A DNA stretch of 64,000 nt. Origin: Palleronia pelagia (GTDB taxonomy: Bacteria > Pseudomonadota > Alphaproteobacteria > Rhodobacterales > Rhodobacteraceae). Within the stretch, counting starts at the first letter, position 1. Each line of letters starts with the position of its first letter. The stretch covers positions 186,001 to 250,000 of the forward strand of contig NZ_FOCM01000004.1 of assembly GCF_900110115.1 (NCBI RefSeq). The letters are read 5' to 3'. Shown here in pieces: positions 53,404 to 62,070 of this stretch. The position numbers and the translations under genes were made by a program. The notes under the pieces are model-generated. The model made no database searches. It saw only the letters and a program-made list of their open reading frames with translations, and was not told where the DNA came from.

Positions 53404-53629
53404 CGTCAGTCTCCCCCGCTGAATGGGCGCGTTTGTCGCGCCTCGATAGAACCACGACTATAGCCGGATTTTCCCGTTACGAAAGCGATCTTAGCCCGAA
53501 CAGGCCCTCCGACAGCGGGACCGCCCCGAAATTCTCCAAAGATTTCAATCTTGCGCCGCGTCGGACGCCGTGACCGGGGCAACGGCGCCCCGTCGCCCGG
53601 GCGACGATTCGGGTGCCGTGAAACGCGAA

Positions 53630-53658
53630 CGGCCCCGCGCCACTGGGACGCGGGGCCG
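53630..53658 (-). terminator. Terminator after rpsA
   Basis: A 10-bp stem (CGGCCCCGCG with CGCGGGGCCG) closes a 9-base loop, 43 bases downstream of the rpsA stop. On the minus strand it is followed by a T-containing TTCGCGTTTC. The rest of the 297-bp gap to ihfB shows no gene and presumably carries the ihfB promoter. Confidence 0.7.
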
Positions 53659-53700
53659 TATTGTCGCGCGCGGACGGGGCCGCACGCGCCTTTTCTCAGA

Positions 53701-55377
53701 TCACTCGTCGCCCTTCAGCGCGGCGCCAAGGATATCGCCCAGCGAGGCGCCCGAGTCCGAGCTGCCATACTGTTCGACGGCCTCTTTCTCTTCGGCGATC
53801 TCGCGCGCCTTGATCGACAGGCCAAGGCGGCGGGTCTTCTGGTCGACATTGGTGACGCGGACGTCGACCTTGTCACCGACCTGGAAGCGCTCGGGGCGCT
53901 GCTCGGAACGGTCGCGCGACAGGTCCGAGCGGCGGATGAAGGACTTGGCGCCTTCGTATTCCACCTCGATCCCGCCATCCTCGATCGCCGTCACCTCGAC
54001 GGTGATGATCGAGCCGCGCTTCACGCCCTCGGTCGCACCCGAGAAGCTGTCGTCCAGGGCCTTGATCGACAGGCTGATACGCTCTTTCTCGACATCCACC
54101 TCGGTGACGACGGCCTGAACGGTGTCGCCCTTCTGGTAGTTCTGGATGGCTTCCTCGCCGCGCTGGTCCCAGCTGATGTCGCTGAGGTGGACCATGCCGT
54201 CGATGTCGCCGTCCAGGCCCACGAAGAGACCGAACTCGGTGATGTTCTTGACGTCGCCTTCCACGTGCGTGCCCTCGGGGTGGGTCTCGGCGAAGACCTC
54301 CCACGGGTTGCGCATGGTCTGCTTGAGGCCAAGGCTCACGCGGCGCTTCTGGGTGTCGATCTCCAGCACCATGACTTCCACTTCCTGCGAGGTGGAGACG
54401 ATCTTGCCGGGGTGCACGTTCTTCTTGGTCCAGGACATTTCCGACACGTGGACCAGGCCCTCGACGCCCGGCTCGAGCTCGACGAACGCACCGTAGTCGG
54501 TGATGTTGGTCACGCGGCCGGTATGGGTGCTGTCCAGCGGGAACTTGGCTTCGACGGTATCCCACGGATCGTCCTGCAGCTGCTTCATGCCCAGGCTGAT
54601 ACGATGGGTTTCCTTGTTGATCTTGATGACCTGCACCTTGATCGTCTCGCCGATGGTGACGATCTCGGACGGGTGGTTGACCCGGCGCCACGCCATGTCG
54701 GTGACGTGCAGCAGGCCGTCGACGCCGCCCAGGTCCACGAAGGCACCGTATTCGGTGATGTTCTTCACCACACCGTCCACGGCCTGACCTTCCGCCAGGT
54801 TGCCGATAACCTCGGCGCGCTGCTCGGCACGGCTTTCTTCCAGGATGGCGCGGCGCGACACCACGATGTTGCCGCGGCGGCGGTCCATCTTGAGGATCTG
54901 GAACGGCTGCTTGAGACCCATCAGCGGGCCGGCATCGCGCACGGGGCGCACGTCGACCTGCGAGCCGGGCAGGAACGCCACGGCGCCGCCGAGGTCGACG
55001 GTGAAGCCACCCTTGACGCGGCCGAAGATCGCGCCTTCGACGCGGTTCTCGTCGGCATAGGCTTTTTCCAGGCGGTCCCAGGCGGCTTCGCGACGGGCCA
55101 TCTCGTGGCTGATCACGGCTTCGCCACGGGCGTTCTCGACCTGGCGCAGGTAAACCTCGACTTCGTCGCCCACGTGGATCTCGGGGGCTTCGCCGGGCTG
55201 TGCGAATTCTTTCAGATCGACGCGGCCTTCCATCTTGTAGCCGACGTCGATGATGGCCTGGCCCGCCTCGATGGCGAGGACCTTGCCCTTGACGACAGAC
55301 CCTTCGTCGGGCGTGTCGATTTCGAAGCTTTCGTTCAGGAGGGCTTCGAATTCCTCCATGGATGCGTTCTGAGCCAT
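53701..55377 (-). CDS. rpsA: 30S ribosomal protein S1
   Basis: A 558-residue protein built of six S1 (OB-fold) repeats. These are visible as recurring GxVxNITxFGxFVxL units (for example GVVKNITEYGAFVDLGGVDGLLHVTD, GRVTNITDYGAFVELEPGVEGLVHVSE and GDVKNITEFGLFVGLDGDIDGMVHLSD). It delivers mRNA to the ribosome. The length is the usual one. Start MAQNASMEEFEALL follows a leader of about 200 bases. Confidence 0.97.
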   Translation of the reverse strand: MAQNASMEEFEALLNESFEIDTPDEGSVVKGKVLAIEAGQAIIDVGYKMEGRVDLKEFAQPGEAPEIHVGDEVEVYLRQVENARGEAVISHEMARREAAWDRLEKAYADENRVEGAIFGRVKGGFTVDLGGAVAFLPGSQVDVRPVRDAGPLMGLKQPFQILKMDRRRGNIVVSRRAILEESRAEQRAEVIGNLAEGQAVDGVVKNITEYGAFVDLGGVDGLLHVTDMAWRRVNHPSEIVTIGETIKVQVIKINKETHRISLGMKQLQDDPWDTVEAKFPLDSTHTGRVTNITDYGAFVELEPGVEGLVHVSEMSWTKKNVHPGKIVSTSQEVEVMVLEIDTQKRRVSLGLKQTMRNPWEVFAETHPEGTHVEGDVKNITEFGLFVGLDGDIDGMVHLSDISWDQRGEEAIQNYQKGDTVQAVVTEVDVEKERISLSIKALDDSFSGATEGVKRGSIITVEVTAIEDGGIEVEYEGAKSFIRRSDLSRDRSEQRPERFQVGDKVDVRVTNVDQKTRRLGLSIKAREIAEEKEAVEQYGSSDSGASLGDILGAALKGDE

Positions 55378-55471
55378 GTGGCCTATGAGTTCCTTTTTTA
55401 CGGTCTATACGGGCCGCGCGGTTGTCTCCGCCGGTCTTTCGATTGGCCTTGCTGACGGGTCCCGGGATGAC

Positions 55472-55497
55472 AAAAAGGGCCGGCGTTGACCGACCCT
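55472..55497 (-). terminator. Rho-independent terminator between cmk and rpsA
   Basis: On the minus strand AGGGTCGG, loop TCAACG and CCGGCCCT (one T-G pair) are followed by five T. It ends the cmk transcript and leaves about 95 bases for an rpsA promoter and leader. Confidence 0.75.
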
Positions 55498-55579
55498 GCT
55501 CACGCCCGGGGCTGTCCCGCCCCTTCGACGCCCGCCTGATAGGCCAAAGCTTTCCGTCGCGCAAGCCCCGGCAGCGGCC

Positions 55580-56194
55580 CTAGACCGCGCCGTACCGGGC
55601 GGAAACGGCCTCGACCGCGCGGGCCACCGCCGCGTCGATGTCGAGCTCGGTGGTGTCGATGACCACTGCGTCCTCGGCCGCGCGCATGGGGGCGTCGGCC
55701 CGGCCCGCGTCGCGGTCATCGCGGGCGCGCACATCGGCCAGCACCGTTTCAAAGTCGGTGTCGTCGCCATCGGCGCGCAGCTCGTCGAACCGGCGCCGCG
55801 CGCGAATCTCGGGGCTGGCGGTGACGAACAGCTTCACCTCCGCCTCGGGGCAGACGACGGTGCCGATGTCGCGCCCGTCCAGCACCGCGCCCGCGCCCAG
55901 CCGCGCGAACTGCCGCTGGAACGCCAGAAGCGCCGCGCGCACCTCGGGGATGGCCGCGACCTTGCTGGCCGCGTCGGCCACGGCGGCGGTGCGCAGGCCC
56001 TGGCGGTCCAGGTCCTCGGGGACCAGCGCCTGCGCCGCGGCCAGCGGTTCTTCGCCCGCGATCACCCGCGCCCCGGTGGCGCGGTAGAGCAACCCTGTAT
56101 CCAGGTGGCGAAAGCCGAAATGCGCGGCCACGGCGCGCGAGATCGTTCCCTTGCCGGCCGCCGCCGGCCCGTCGATGGCCACGGTGAACGGCAT
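55580..56194 (-). CDS. cmk: Cytidylate kinase
   Basis: A 204-residue P-loop kinase phosphorylating CMP and dCMP. P-loop region [21 protein letters not shown], then [38 protein letters not shown] and [15 protein letters not shown]. Lies between the GFA protein and rpsA in the usual order. Confidence 0.96.
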   Translation of the reverse strand: MPFTVAIDGPAAAGKGTISRAVAAHFGFRHLDTGLLYRATGARVIAGEEPLAAAQALVPEDLDRQGLRTAAVADAASKVAAIPEVRAALLAFQRQFARLGAGAVLDGRDIGTVVCPEAEVKLFVTASPEIRARRRFDELRADGDDTDFETVLADVRARDDRDAGRADAPMRAAEDAVVIDTTELDIDAAVARAVEAVSARYGAV

Positions 56195-56248
56195 CGGGCT
56201 TCACCTTTCTTCAAGTTCTCGGTCGCGACGGTCGGGCCGCCGCGGGGA

Positions 56249-56674
56249 TCATTCGGGCTTGGGCGGGCCGTCATCGGCGCCGGGATACTGCTTCAGCCCA
56301 TCGGCGATCTCGTAATAGTCGCCCTTGTCGGCGCAATGGATGTGCCACGCGGTCGTCAGGCCGGTGGGCTTGTCCAGCGAGCCCGCGAAGATCGACAGCA
56401 TGTCGCCGCCCCCGTCCCAGAACAGGGTGCTGCCGCATTCGGGGCAGAAGCCGCGGCGCGCGCCTTCCGAGCTCTGGTACCAGCGCACTTCGCCTTCGAT
56501 CTCGACCCCGTCCTTGGACGCGGCGGTGGCGGCGGTGAAATGGCCGGACATGCGGCGGCATTGCTGGCAGTGGCAGGCGACCACGGGCCGCAGGGGACCG
56601 CGCACGCGGAACGAGACCTCGTTGCACAGACAGCCGCCCATGACCGGCAGGCCGTCACTATCGTCGCTGAACAT
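56249..56674 (-). CDS. GFA-family zinc protein
   Basis: A 141-residue protein of the glutathione-dependent formaldehyde-activating enzyme-like family. The zinc-binding cysteines are in GGCLCNEVSF, VACHCQQCRRMSG and GFCPECGSTLFWDG. The reaction is unproven for most members. The ATG overlaps the aroA stop by 3 bases, so it is co-transcribed with aroA. Confidence 0.88.
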   Translation of the reverse strand: MFSDDSDGLPVMGGCLCNEVSFRVRGPLRPVVACHCQQCRRMSGHFTAATAASKDGVEIEGEVRWYQSSEGARRGFCPECGSTLFWDGGGDMLSIFAGSLDKPTGLTTAWHIHCADKGDYYEIADGLKQYPGADDGPPKPE

Positions 56675-58026
56675 CAGCCGTTCCCCCTTACGATCTCGGC
56701 GCCGAGGGCCTTCATCAGGTCCTCGAAGATGGGAAACGACGTAGCGATGGGCTGGGCGTCGTCCACCGTCACCGGCGCTTTCGCTGCCATTCCGAGGCAC
56801 AGGAACGACATGGCGATGCGATGGTCGAGCCGCGCGGCCACTGTCGCACCGCCGGGGACGCCCCCCGGGCCACGTCCGGTGACCTGCCACCAGTCCGGCC
56901 CGTCCTCGACCTCGACCCCGTTGGCGCGCAGGCCTTGCGCCATGGCATCGATGCGGTCCGATTCCTTCACGCGCAGCTCGGCCACGCCGGGCATCTCGGT
57001 CACGCCGGCCGCATTGGCGGCCACCACCGACAACACCGGGTATTCGTCGATCATCGAGGCCGCGCGTTCCGACGGGACGCGGATGCCCTTCATGTCGGGC
57101 GAGAACCGGGCGCGCATGTCGGCCACCGGCTCGCCCCCCTCCTCGCGGCGGTTCTCGAAGGCCAGGTCGGCGCCCATCTCGACCAGCGTGTCGAACAGGC
57201 CCGCCCGCGTGGGGTTCAGGCCGATATTGGGCACCAGCACGTCGGACCCCTCGGTGATCAGCGCGGCGCAGACCGGGAAGGCGGCGCTGGACGGGTCCCG
57301 CGGCACGGCGATGGTTTGCGGGCGCAGCTCGGGGCGGCCGGTCAGCGTGATCTCGAAGCCCTCGTCGGTGCGCCTGGTCTCGATCTCGGCGCCGAAGCCC
57401 GCCAGCATCCGCTCGGAATGGTCGCGGGTCGCCTCGCGCTCGACCACCACGGTCCGGCCCGGCGCGTTCAACCCCGCCAGCAGCACTGCCGACTTCACCT
57501 GTGCCGAGGCCACCGGCGTGGCATAGCGGACCGGCACCGGCTCGGCCGCACCCACGAGGGTCAGCGGCAGCCGCCCCCCCGCACGCCCCACGGCCCGCGC
57601 CCCGAACAGCGACAGCGGGTCGGTCACGCGGCCCATGGGACGCCCGTTCAGCGACGCGTCACCGGTGAAGGTCACGGCCATGTCATGGGTGGCCACCGCG
57701 CCCATGATGAGCCGCACGCCAGTGCCCGAGTTGCCGCAGTCGATCACCTGCTCGGGCTCGGCGAAGCCGCCGACACCCACGCCATGCACCGACCAGTCGC
57801 CGGGGCCGTGGCGGATCACCTCGGCGCCCAGCGCGGCCATGGCGCGGCCGGTATCCAGCACGTCCTGCCCTTCGAGAAGGCCGCTCACGCGGGTTTCGCC
57901 CACCGCCATGGCGCCGAGGATCAGCGACCGGTGTGAGATGGACTTGTCGCCGGGCACATCGGCCGTGCCGGTCAGGGCATGGCCGCCGCGGGCGGTCATC
58001 GGGATCGGGTCACCGTGGGCGGACAT
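56674..58026 (-). CDS. aroA: 3-phosphoshikimate 1-carboxyvinyltransferase (EPSP synthase)
   Basis: A 450-residue shikimate-pathway enzyme. Shikimate and PEP motifs are [57 protein letters not shown] and LRVKESDRI. The sequence follows the class II (Agrobacterium CP4-like) pattern, but Gly101 in CGNSGTG stands where CP4 has Ala100. It heads the aroA-GFA-cmk-rpsA block. Confidence 0.96.
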   Translation of the reverse strand: MSAHGDPIPMTARGGHALTGTADVPGDKSISHRSLILGAMAVGETRVSGLLEGQDVLDTGRAMAALGAEVIRHGPGDWSVHGVGVGGFAEPEQVIDCGNSGTGVRLIMGAVATHDMAVTFTGDASLNGRPMGRVTDPLSLFGARAVGRAGGRLPLTLVGAAEPVPVRYATPVASAQVKSAVLLAGLNAPGRTVVVEREATRDHSERMLAGFGAEIETRRTDEGFEITLTGRPELRPQTIAVPRDPSSAAFPVCAALITEGSDVLVPNIGLNPTRAGLFDTLVEMGADLAFENRREEGGEPVADMRARFSPDMKGIRVPSERAASMIDEYPVLSVVAANAAGVTEMPGVAELRVKESDRIDAMAQGLRANGVEVEDGPDWWQVTGRGPGGVPGGATVAARLDHRIAMSFLCLGMAAKAPVTVDDAQPIATSFPIFEDLMKALGAEIVRGNG

Positions 58027-58102
58027 GAAGGGCCTTTCCTGCGCGGCATGAAAATCCGCGCGACCCTACAACCTGCGCCCCGGCGCGCAAGGCCTCGAAA
58101 GA

Positions 58103-58177
58103 TCAGAAAAGGGCGGCCAGCGGGATCACCAGGAACAGGAAGATCGGGAAGGCCAGGAGCTTGGGAGAGAATTTCAT
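58103..58177 (-). CDS. Possible 24-residue hydrophobic microprotein upstream of aroA
   Basis: In the 244-bp gap between trmB and aroA the minus strand encodes a 24-residue peptide starting MKFSPKLLAFPIFLFLVIPL and ending in Phe. It has a basic N-terminus and one membrane-spanning stretch. A weak GGAC lies about 10 bases upstream of the ATG, and the preceding 60 bases are AT-rich like a promoter. The composition is what a real single-span microprotein would have, but no family supports it. Confidence 0.4.
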   Translation of the reverse strand: MKFSPKLLAFPIFLFLVIPLAALF

Positions 58178-58270
58178 CGGTCTGTCCAAAATCGCATAAT
58201 CAATACGTTGAATATGCCACCGATATGAATTTTCACCTAGCGCCGCATTTCGCGCTCGGCCAAACCCCGC

Positions 58271-58969
58271 CTATCCCCGCCGCCGGAACGTAAGGTAGTG
58301 CGGCACGCGCTCCTCGCGCAGCGCCTTCTGCTCGTAGCGGGTTGAGATCCAGTCGTCCCAGGGCGTACCGCCCTCGTCCAGCAGGTCGAACCCCGCGCCC
58401 GGCACTTCCTCGTGGGTCTGGCGCACATAGTCGGGAATGTCGGTCGCTACCCGGAAGATCGCACCCGGCGCCGTGACACGGGCCAGCGGCTCCAGGTGTT
58501 CGGGCGTGACGAAGCGGCGGCGGTGATGCCGCGCCTTTGGCCACGGATCGGGATAGAGCAGGAAGGCCCGCTCGATGCTGCCATCGGGCAGCACGTCGAA
58601 CAGGTCGCGCACGTCGCCGGGATGGACCGCCAGGTTGCCCACGCCCGCCGCGCGGATCTTGCCCAGCAGCATGGCGACGCCGTTGATATAGGGTTCGGCC
58701 CCGATGATGCCCACATCGGGGTTGCGGCTCGCCTGATGCACCAGGTGCTCGCCCCCGCCGAAGCCGATCTCGAGCCAGACGGGCTTGCCGCCGAACAGCG
58801 CTTTGAGGTCCAGCGGCGTGCGCTCGGGGTTCGCGTCCCAGTCCACGGGCCCCGGCGACAGCTTGTCCAGGTCCTCGGCCAGGTAGGCCTCCTGGCTGTC
58901 GCGCAGGTTGTGGCCCTTGCGGCGGCCGTAGAAGTTGCGCCAGGGCGCGTTGGGGGGCTTGTCGCTCAT
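58271..58969 (-). CDS. trmB: tRNA (guanine-N7)-methyltransferase
   Basis: A 232-residue SAM enzyme methylating G46 of tRNAs. It has FYGRRKGHNLRDSQ, the SAM site LEIGFGGGEHLV, GAEPYINGVAMLLGKI, the diagnostic LLYPDPWPKARHHRRRFV and YEQKALREERVPHYLTFRR at the end. Confidence 0.95.
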   Translation of the reverse strand: MSDKPPNAPWRNFYGRRKGHNLRDSQEAYLAEDLDKLSPGPVDWDANPERTPLDLKALFGGKPVWLEIGFGGGEHLVHQASRNPDVGIIGAEPYINGVAMLLGKIRAAGVGNLAVHPGDVRDLFDVLPDGSIERAFLLYPDPWPKARHHRRRFVTPEHLEPLARVTAPGAIFRVATDIPDYVRQTHEEVPGAGFDLLDEGGTPWDDWISTRYEQKALREERVPHYLTFRRRG

Positions 58970-59017
58970 GCGCGGCGGCTTAGGCCAACGGGCCGCACGG
59001 GTCCAGCCCCGGCAGGC

Positions 59018-59683
59018 CTAGTCGCCGGTCAGACGATGCAGCGTCTCGCGCCCGCGGGCCAGGAACAGCCACGACAGCGGCACCAGCCACAGAAGCGTCC
59101 CCGCCACCGCGATCTTCTCGAGCAGGCCGTCGAAGCTGTTCGACGCCAGCTTGAACGCGACGGCGAAGACCAGCCAGACCGCCGCGGCGGACAGGAACAG
59201 GGGCTTGTAGCTCCGGTGCACGCCTTTCGCGCCCTCGGCCATGGCGAGCGGGCCGGCCAGGTAGAGCGGCCCGAGGAAAAAGGTCAGCTGCGTGTGCACC
59301 GACATGTCCGGGGTCTGCTGGCCGAACTCGTCCCAGACGCCCAGCAGGACCTCGACCAGCGCAAGGAACGACAGGCAGAACAGCCCGAGCGTCCATCCCG
59401 CGCGGCCCAGATGCGCGTGCGCCGCCGCGATGGCCAGCGCCAGCAAACCGCCCGCGTTGAAATAGAACCCCACGTCCATGATCCACTTGCGCTCGCCCCG
59501 GGCGAGGTCGCTGATCGTGTCGGCGACGAAATCGTGCTGGGTCAGCAGGGTGCCGGCGGTAATGGCCACCAGCGGCATCACGTTGCCGACGATCCCCGCG
59601 ATGCCGCAGAAGACCAGAAGCTCGGGCCGTTCGCGGGCCACGATCTCGTGTTTCTCGTGGCGGGCCTTGGTTCCGGTCGACAT
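59018..59683 (-). CDS. DUF998-like membrane protein
   Basis: A 221-residue protein with about six membrane segments. Features are ISDLARGERKWIMDVGFYFNAGGLLALAIA and a short loop before FFLGPLYLAGPLAMAEG, matching the DUF998 pattern. The start at 59683 follows AGGAGG. It lies divergent to the DUF1636 gene. The function is unknown. Confidence 0.75.
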   Translation of the reverse strand: MSTGTKARHEKHEIVARERPELLVFCGIAGIVGNVMPLVAITAGTLLTQHDFVADTISDLARGERKWIMDVGFYFNAGGLLALAIAAAHAHLGRAGWTLGLFCLSFLALVEVLLGVWDEFGQQTPDMSVHTQLTFFLGPLYLAGPLAMAEGAKGVHRSYKPLFLSAAAVWLVFAVAFKLASNSFDGLLEKIAVAGTLLWLVPLSWLFLARGRETLHRLTGD

Positions 59684-59794
59684 GGGTGCGTCCCTCCTGC
59701 GCGGTCCAACGTCGCCGCGCCGCGCGGCGTTCCGCGCCGAATGCAACGCGGTGCCCCTTGCCCCGGGCGGCCGGATCGGGTTTTACCCCGGCCC

Positions 59795-60169
59795 ATGACC
59801 ACCTGGATCACCATCTGCGACACCTGCAAGCGCGACGACTGGGACGCCGCGCGCGAGACCGAGACCCATGGCGCGGCGCTGGCCCGGCTGGTCGAGGCCG
59901 CGGCCGACGGCGGCGCGGTGCGGACCCGCCGCGTGTCGTGCCTGATGGGCTGCGCGCAAGGCTGCAACGTGGCGATCCAGGCGGCGGGCAAGCTGAGTTA
60001 CACGCTGGGCCGCTTCGCTCCCGAGGCCGAGGATGCCGAAGCGATCGTCGCCTATGCCCGGCTCCATGCCGAAAGCGCCAGCGGCCAGGTGCCCTATCGC
60101 CAGTGGCCGCAGGGGGTGAAGGGGCACTTCGTCACGCGCCACCCGCCGTTGCCCGGCGACGATGGCTGA
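59795..60169 (+). CDS. DUF1636 metal-binding protein
   Basis: A 124-residue soluble protein with ITICDTCKRDDW and RVSCLMGCAQGCNVAIQ, giving five Cys in a ferredoxin- or metal-binding-like pattern. DUF1636 proteins are usually found among cobalamin genes, as here: the stop overlaps the cobC start by 8 bp. A role in cobalt delivery or a redox step is inferred from context only. Confidence 0.82.
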   Translation: MTTWITICDTCKRDDWDAARETETHGAALARLVEAAADGGAVRTRRVSCLMGCAQGCNVAIQAAGKLSYTLGRFAPEAEDAEAIVAYARLHAESASGQVPYRQWPQGVKGHFVTRHPPLPGDDG

Positions 60170-61106
60170 GACGCGCGACCACGGCGGCGGGATCGACGCC
60201 GCCATCGCCCGCTGGGGCGGCACGCGCGCGGACTGGCTGGACCTGTCCACCGGCATCAACCCGGTCCCCTACCCCATTCCCGATTTCGCGGCGTCGGACT
60301 GGACCGCCCTGCCCGACCGTGCGGCCGAGGCCGCCCTGGTCTCCGCCGCGCGCCGCTTCTGGGAGGTGCCCGAGGGCACCATGGTGCTGCCCGCGCCCGG
60401 GGCCTCGGCGCTGATCGCCGCGCTGCCGATGCTGGCGCCCGGCGGGTCGGTCCACATCCCCGGGCCGACCTATAACGAGCACGCCGCCGCTTTCCAGGCG
60501 CACGGCATCGCCATCGGGGACGCGACGGCGGACACCCACGTCACGGTGCACCCGAACAATCCCGACGGATGCCTCTTCGCGCCCGAGGGCGACCCGGCCT
60601 TGCGGATCATCGACGAAAGCTTCTGCGACGTGATGCCCGAGGCGTCCGAGGTGGCGCGCTGCGCCCGGCCGGGCACGGTGGTGCTGAAGAGCTTCGGCAA
60701 GTTCTGGGGGCTGGCCGGGCTGCGACTGGGCTTCGCCATCGGCCACCCCGGTACGCTGGCACCGCTGGCCGCCCGGATGGGGCCCTGGGCGGTGTCGGGG
60801 CCTGCGCTGCGGGTGGGGGCGATGGCGATATCGGACCACGATTGGGCCGGGCGAACGCGCGCGCGGCTGGTCCGGGACGCGGCGCGGCTGGACGGCCTGA
60901 TGGCGCAGGTCGGGGCCGAGGTGGTGGGCGGCACGACCCTGTTCCGCCTCTACGATGTGGATGCCGCCGCGTGGCATGACCGGCTGGGCCGCGCGCGGAT
61001 CCTGTCGCGGGTCTTTCCCTACTCGGACCGGTGGCTGCGGCTGGGCCTGCCGCAGCCGGACGCGTTCGACCGGCTGGCCGTCGCATTGACGGACGGCGCC
61101 GCGTGA
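60162..61106 (+). CDS. cobC: Threonine-phosphate decarboxylase (CobC, Salmonella CobD equivalent)
   Basis: A 314-residue PLP aminotransferase-fold enzyme making (R)-1-amino-2-propanol phosphate, the cobalamin linker. It contains WLDLSTGINPVPYP, LPAPGASALIAALP, IPGPTYNEHAAAF, HPNNPDG and the PLP lysine motif VLKSFGKFWGLAGLRLGF. The start lies within the DUF1636 gene. The stop overlaps the next gene's GTG. Confidence 0.92.
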   Translation: MAETRDHGGGIDAAIARWGGTRADWLDLSTGINPVPYPIPDFAASDWTALPDRAAEAALVSAARRFWEVPEGTMVLPAPGASALIAALPMLAPGGSVHIPGPTYNEHAAAFQAHGIAIGDATADTHVTVHPNNPDGCLFAPEGDPALRIIDESFCDVMPEASEVARCARPGTVVLKSFGKFWGLAGLRLGFAIGHPGTLAPLAARMGPWAVSGPALRVGAMAISDHDWAGRTRARLVRDAARLDGLMAQVGAEVVGGTTLFRLYDVDAAAWHDRLGRARILSRVFPYSDRWLRLGLPQPDAFDRLAVALTDGAA

Positions 61107-62002
61107 CGCTGTTCGCGGCCTTGCTGCTGGATGCCCTGCTGGGCGAGCCGCGCTGGCTGTGGGACCGGGCGCCGCACCCGGCGGTCCTGATGGGCCGCGC
61201 GGTGGGCTGGTCCGACCGGCGGTTCAACCGCCCGCCCGCCCGGGCCATGGGTGTGCTGTGCGTGGCAGGGCTGGTCATCGGCGCGGGCCTGCTGGGCCTG
61301 TTCATCGCGGCGCTGCCGGGCGGCGCACTGTGGTCCACGCTGATCGCCGCCATCCTGCTGGCCCAGCGCAGCCTGGCCGACCACGTGGGCCGGGTCGCCT
61401 CGGCGCTGGGACGCTCGCTGCCCGAGGGGCGGCACGCCGTGGCGCAGATCGTGGGTCGTGACACCGCTGCCATGGACGGGGCCGCCGTCGCCCGCGCCGC
61501 AATCGAATCCGCCGCCGAGAACCTGGGCGACGGGGTTGTGGCACCCGCCTTCTGGTTCGCGGTGGCCGGCCTGCCGGGCATCCTGATCTACAAGATCGTC
61601 AACACTGCCGACAGCATGGTGGGCTATCGCACGCCCCGGCACGAGGCGTTCGGCTGGGCGGCGGCGCGGCTGGACGACGTGCTGAACTGGATTCCCGCGC
61701 GGCTGACGGCGGGCCTGATCGCGCTGGCGCATCTGCGGGCCGACGCCTGGCGGGTGATCCTTCGCGATGCGGGGCTGCACCGCTCGCCCAACGCGGGCTG
61801 GCCCGAGGCGGCCATGGCGGTGTGCCTGGACGTCAGCCTCAGCGGCCCGCGCGCCTATGACGGGCGGATGCAGGATTTTCCCTGGGTGTTCCCCGAGGGC
61901 CGCCGTGACCCGGGCGCCGCCGAGATCCGGGCCGCCGTCACCGCGCTGTGGCGGACCTGGGCGCTGATGGCGGCTCTCGTCGCGCTCACGATGGCGTGGT
62001 GA
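61103..62002 (+). CDS. cbiB: Adenosylcobinamide-phosphate synthase (CbiB/CobD)
   Basis: A 299-residue membrane protein attaching aminopropanol phosphate to adenosylcobyric acid. It has LLLDALLGEPRWLWDRAPHPAVLMGR at the N-terminus, IVGRDTAAMD and ESAAENLGDGVVAPAFWF with the conserved acidic residues, YKIVNTADSMVGYRTPRHEAFGWAAARLDDVLNWIPARLT, and several membrane spans. The start is GTG overlapping the cobC stop (GTGA). Confidence 0.93.
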   Translation: MTLFAALLLDALLGEPRWLWDRAPHPAVLMGRAVGWSDRRFNRPPARAMGVLCVAGLVIGAGLLGLFIAALPGGALWSTLIAAILLAQRSLADHVGRVASALGRSLPEGRHAVAQIVGRDTAAMDGAAVARAAIESAAENLGDGVVAPAFWFAVAGLPGILIYKIVNTADSMVGYRTPRHEAFGWAAARLDDVLNWIPARLTAGLIALAHLRADAWRVILRDAGLHRSPNAGWPEAAMAVCLDVSLSGPRAYDGRMQDFPWVFPEGRRDPGAAEIRAAVTALWRTWALMAALVALTMAW

Positions 62003-62070
62003 GCTTTTGCGCCCGGCGCACGGGGCTGCTAGATCGCGTCGAACGCCAACATGCCCGCACCGGAGACCCC

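Noticed and set aside
59684-59794. Possible B12 riboswitch upstream of the DUF1636-cobC-cbiB genes
   Set aside because: The gap is only 111 bp and lacks a recognisable B12-box core. The aptamer alone is longer than this.
58412-59794. A 585-codon plus-strand frame ending with the DUF1636 gene
   Set aside because: The part before 59795 is antisense to trmB and the DUF998-like gene and has shadow composition. Only the last 124 codons have conserved Cys motifs.
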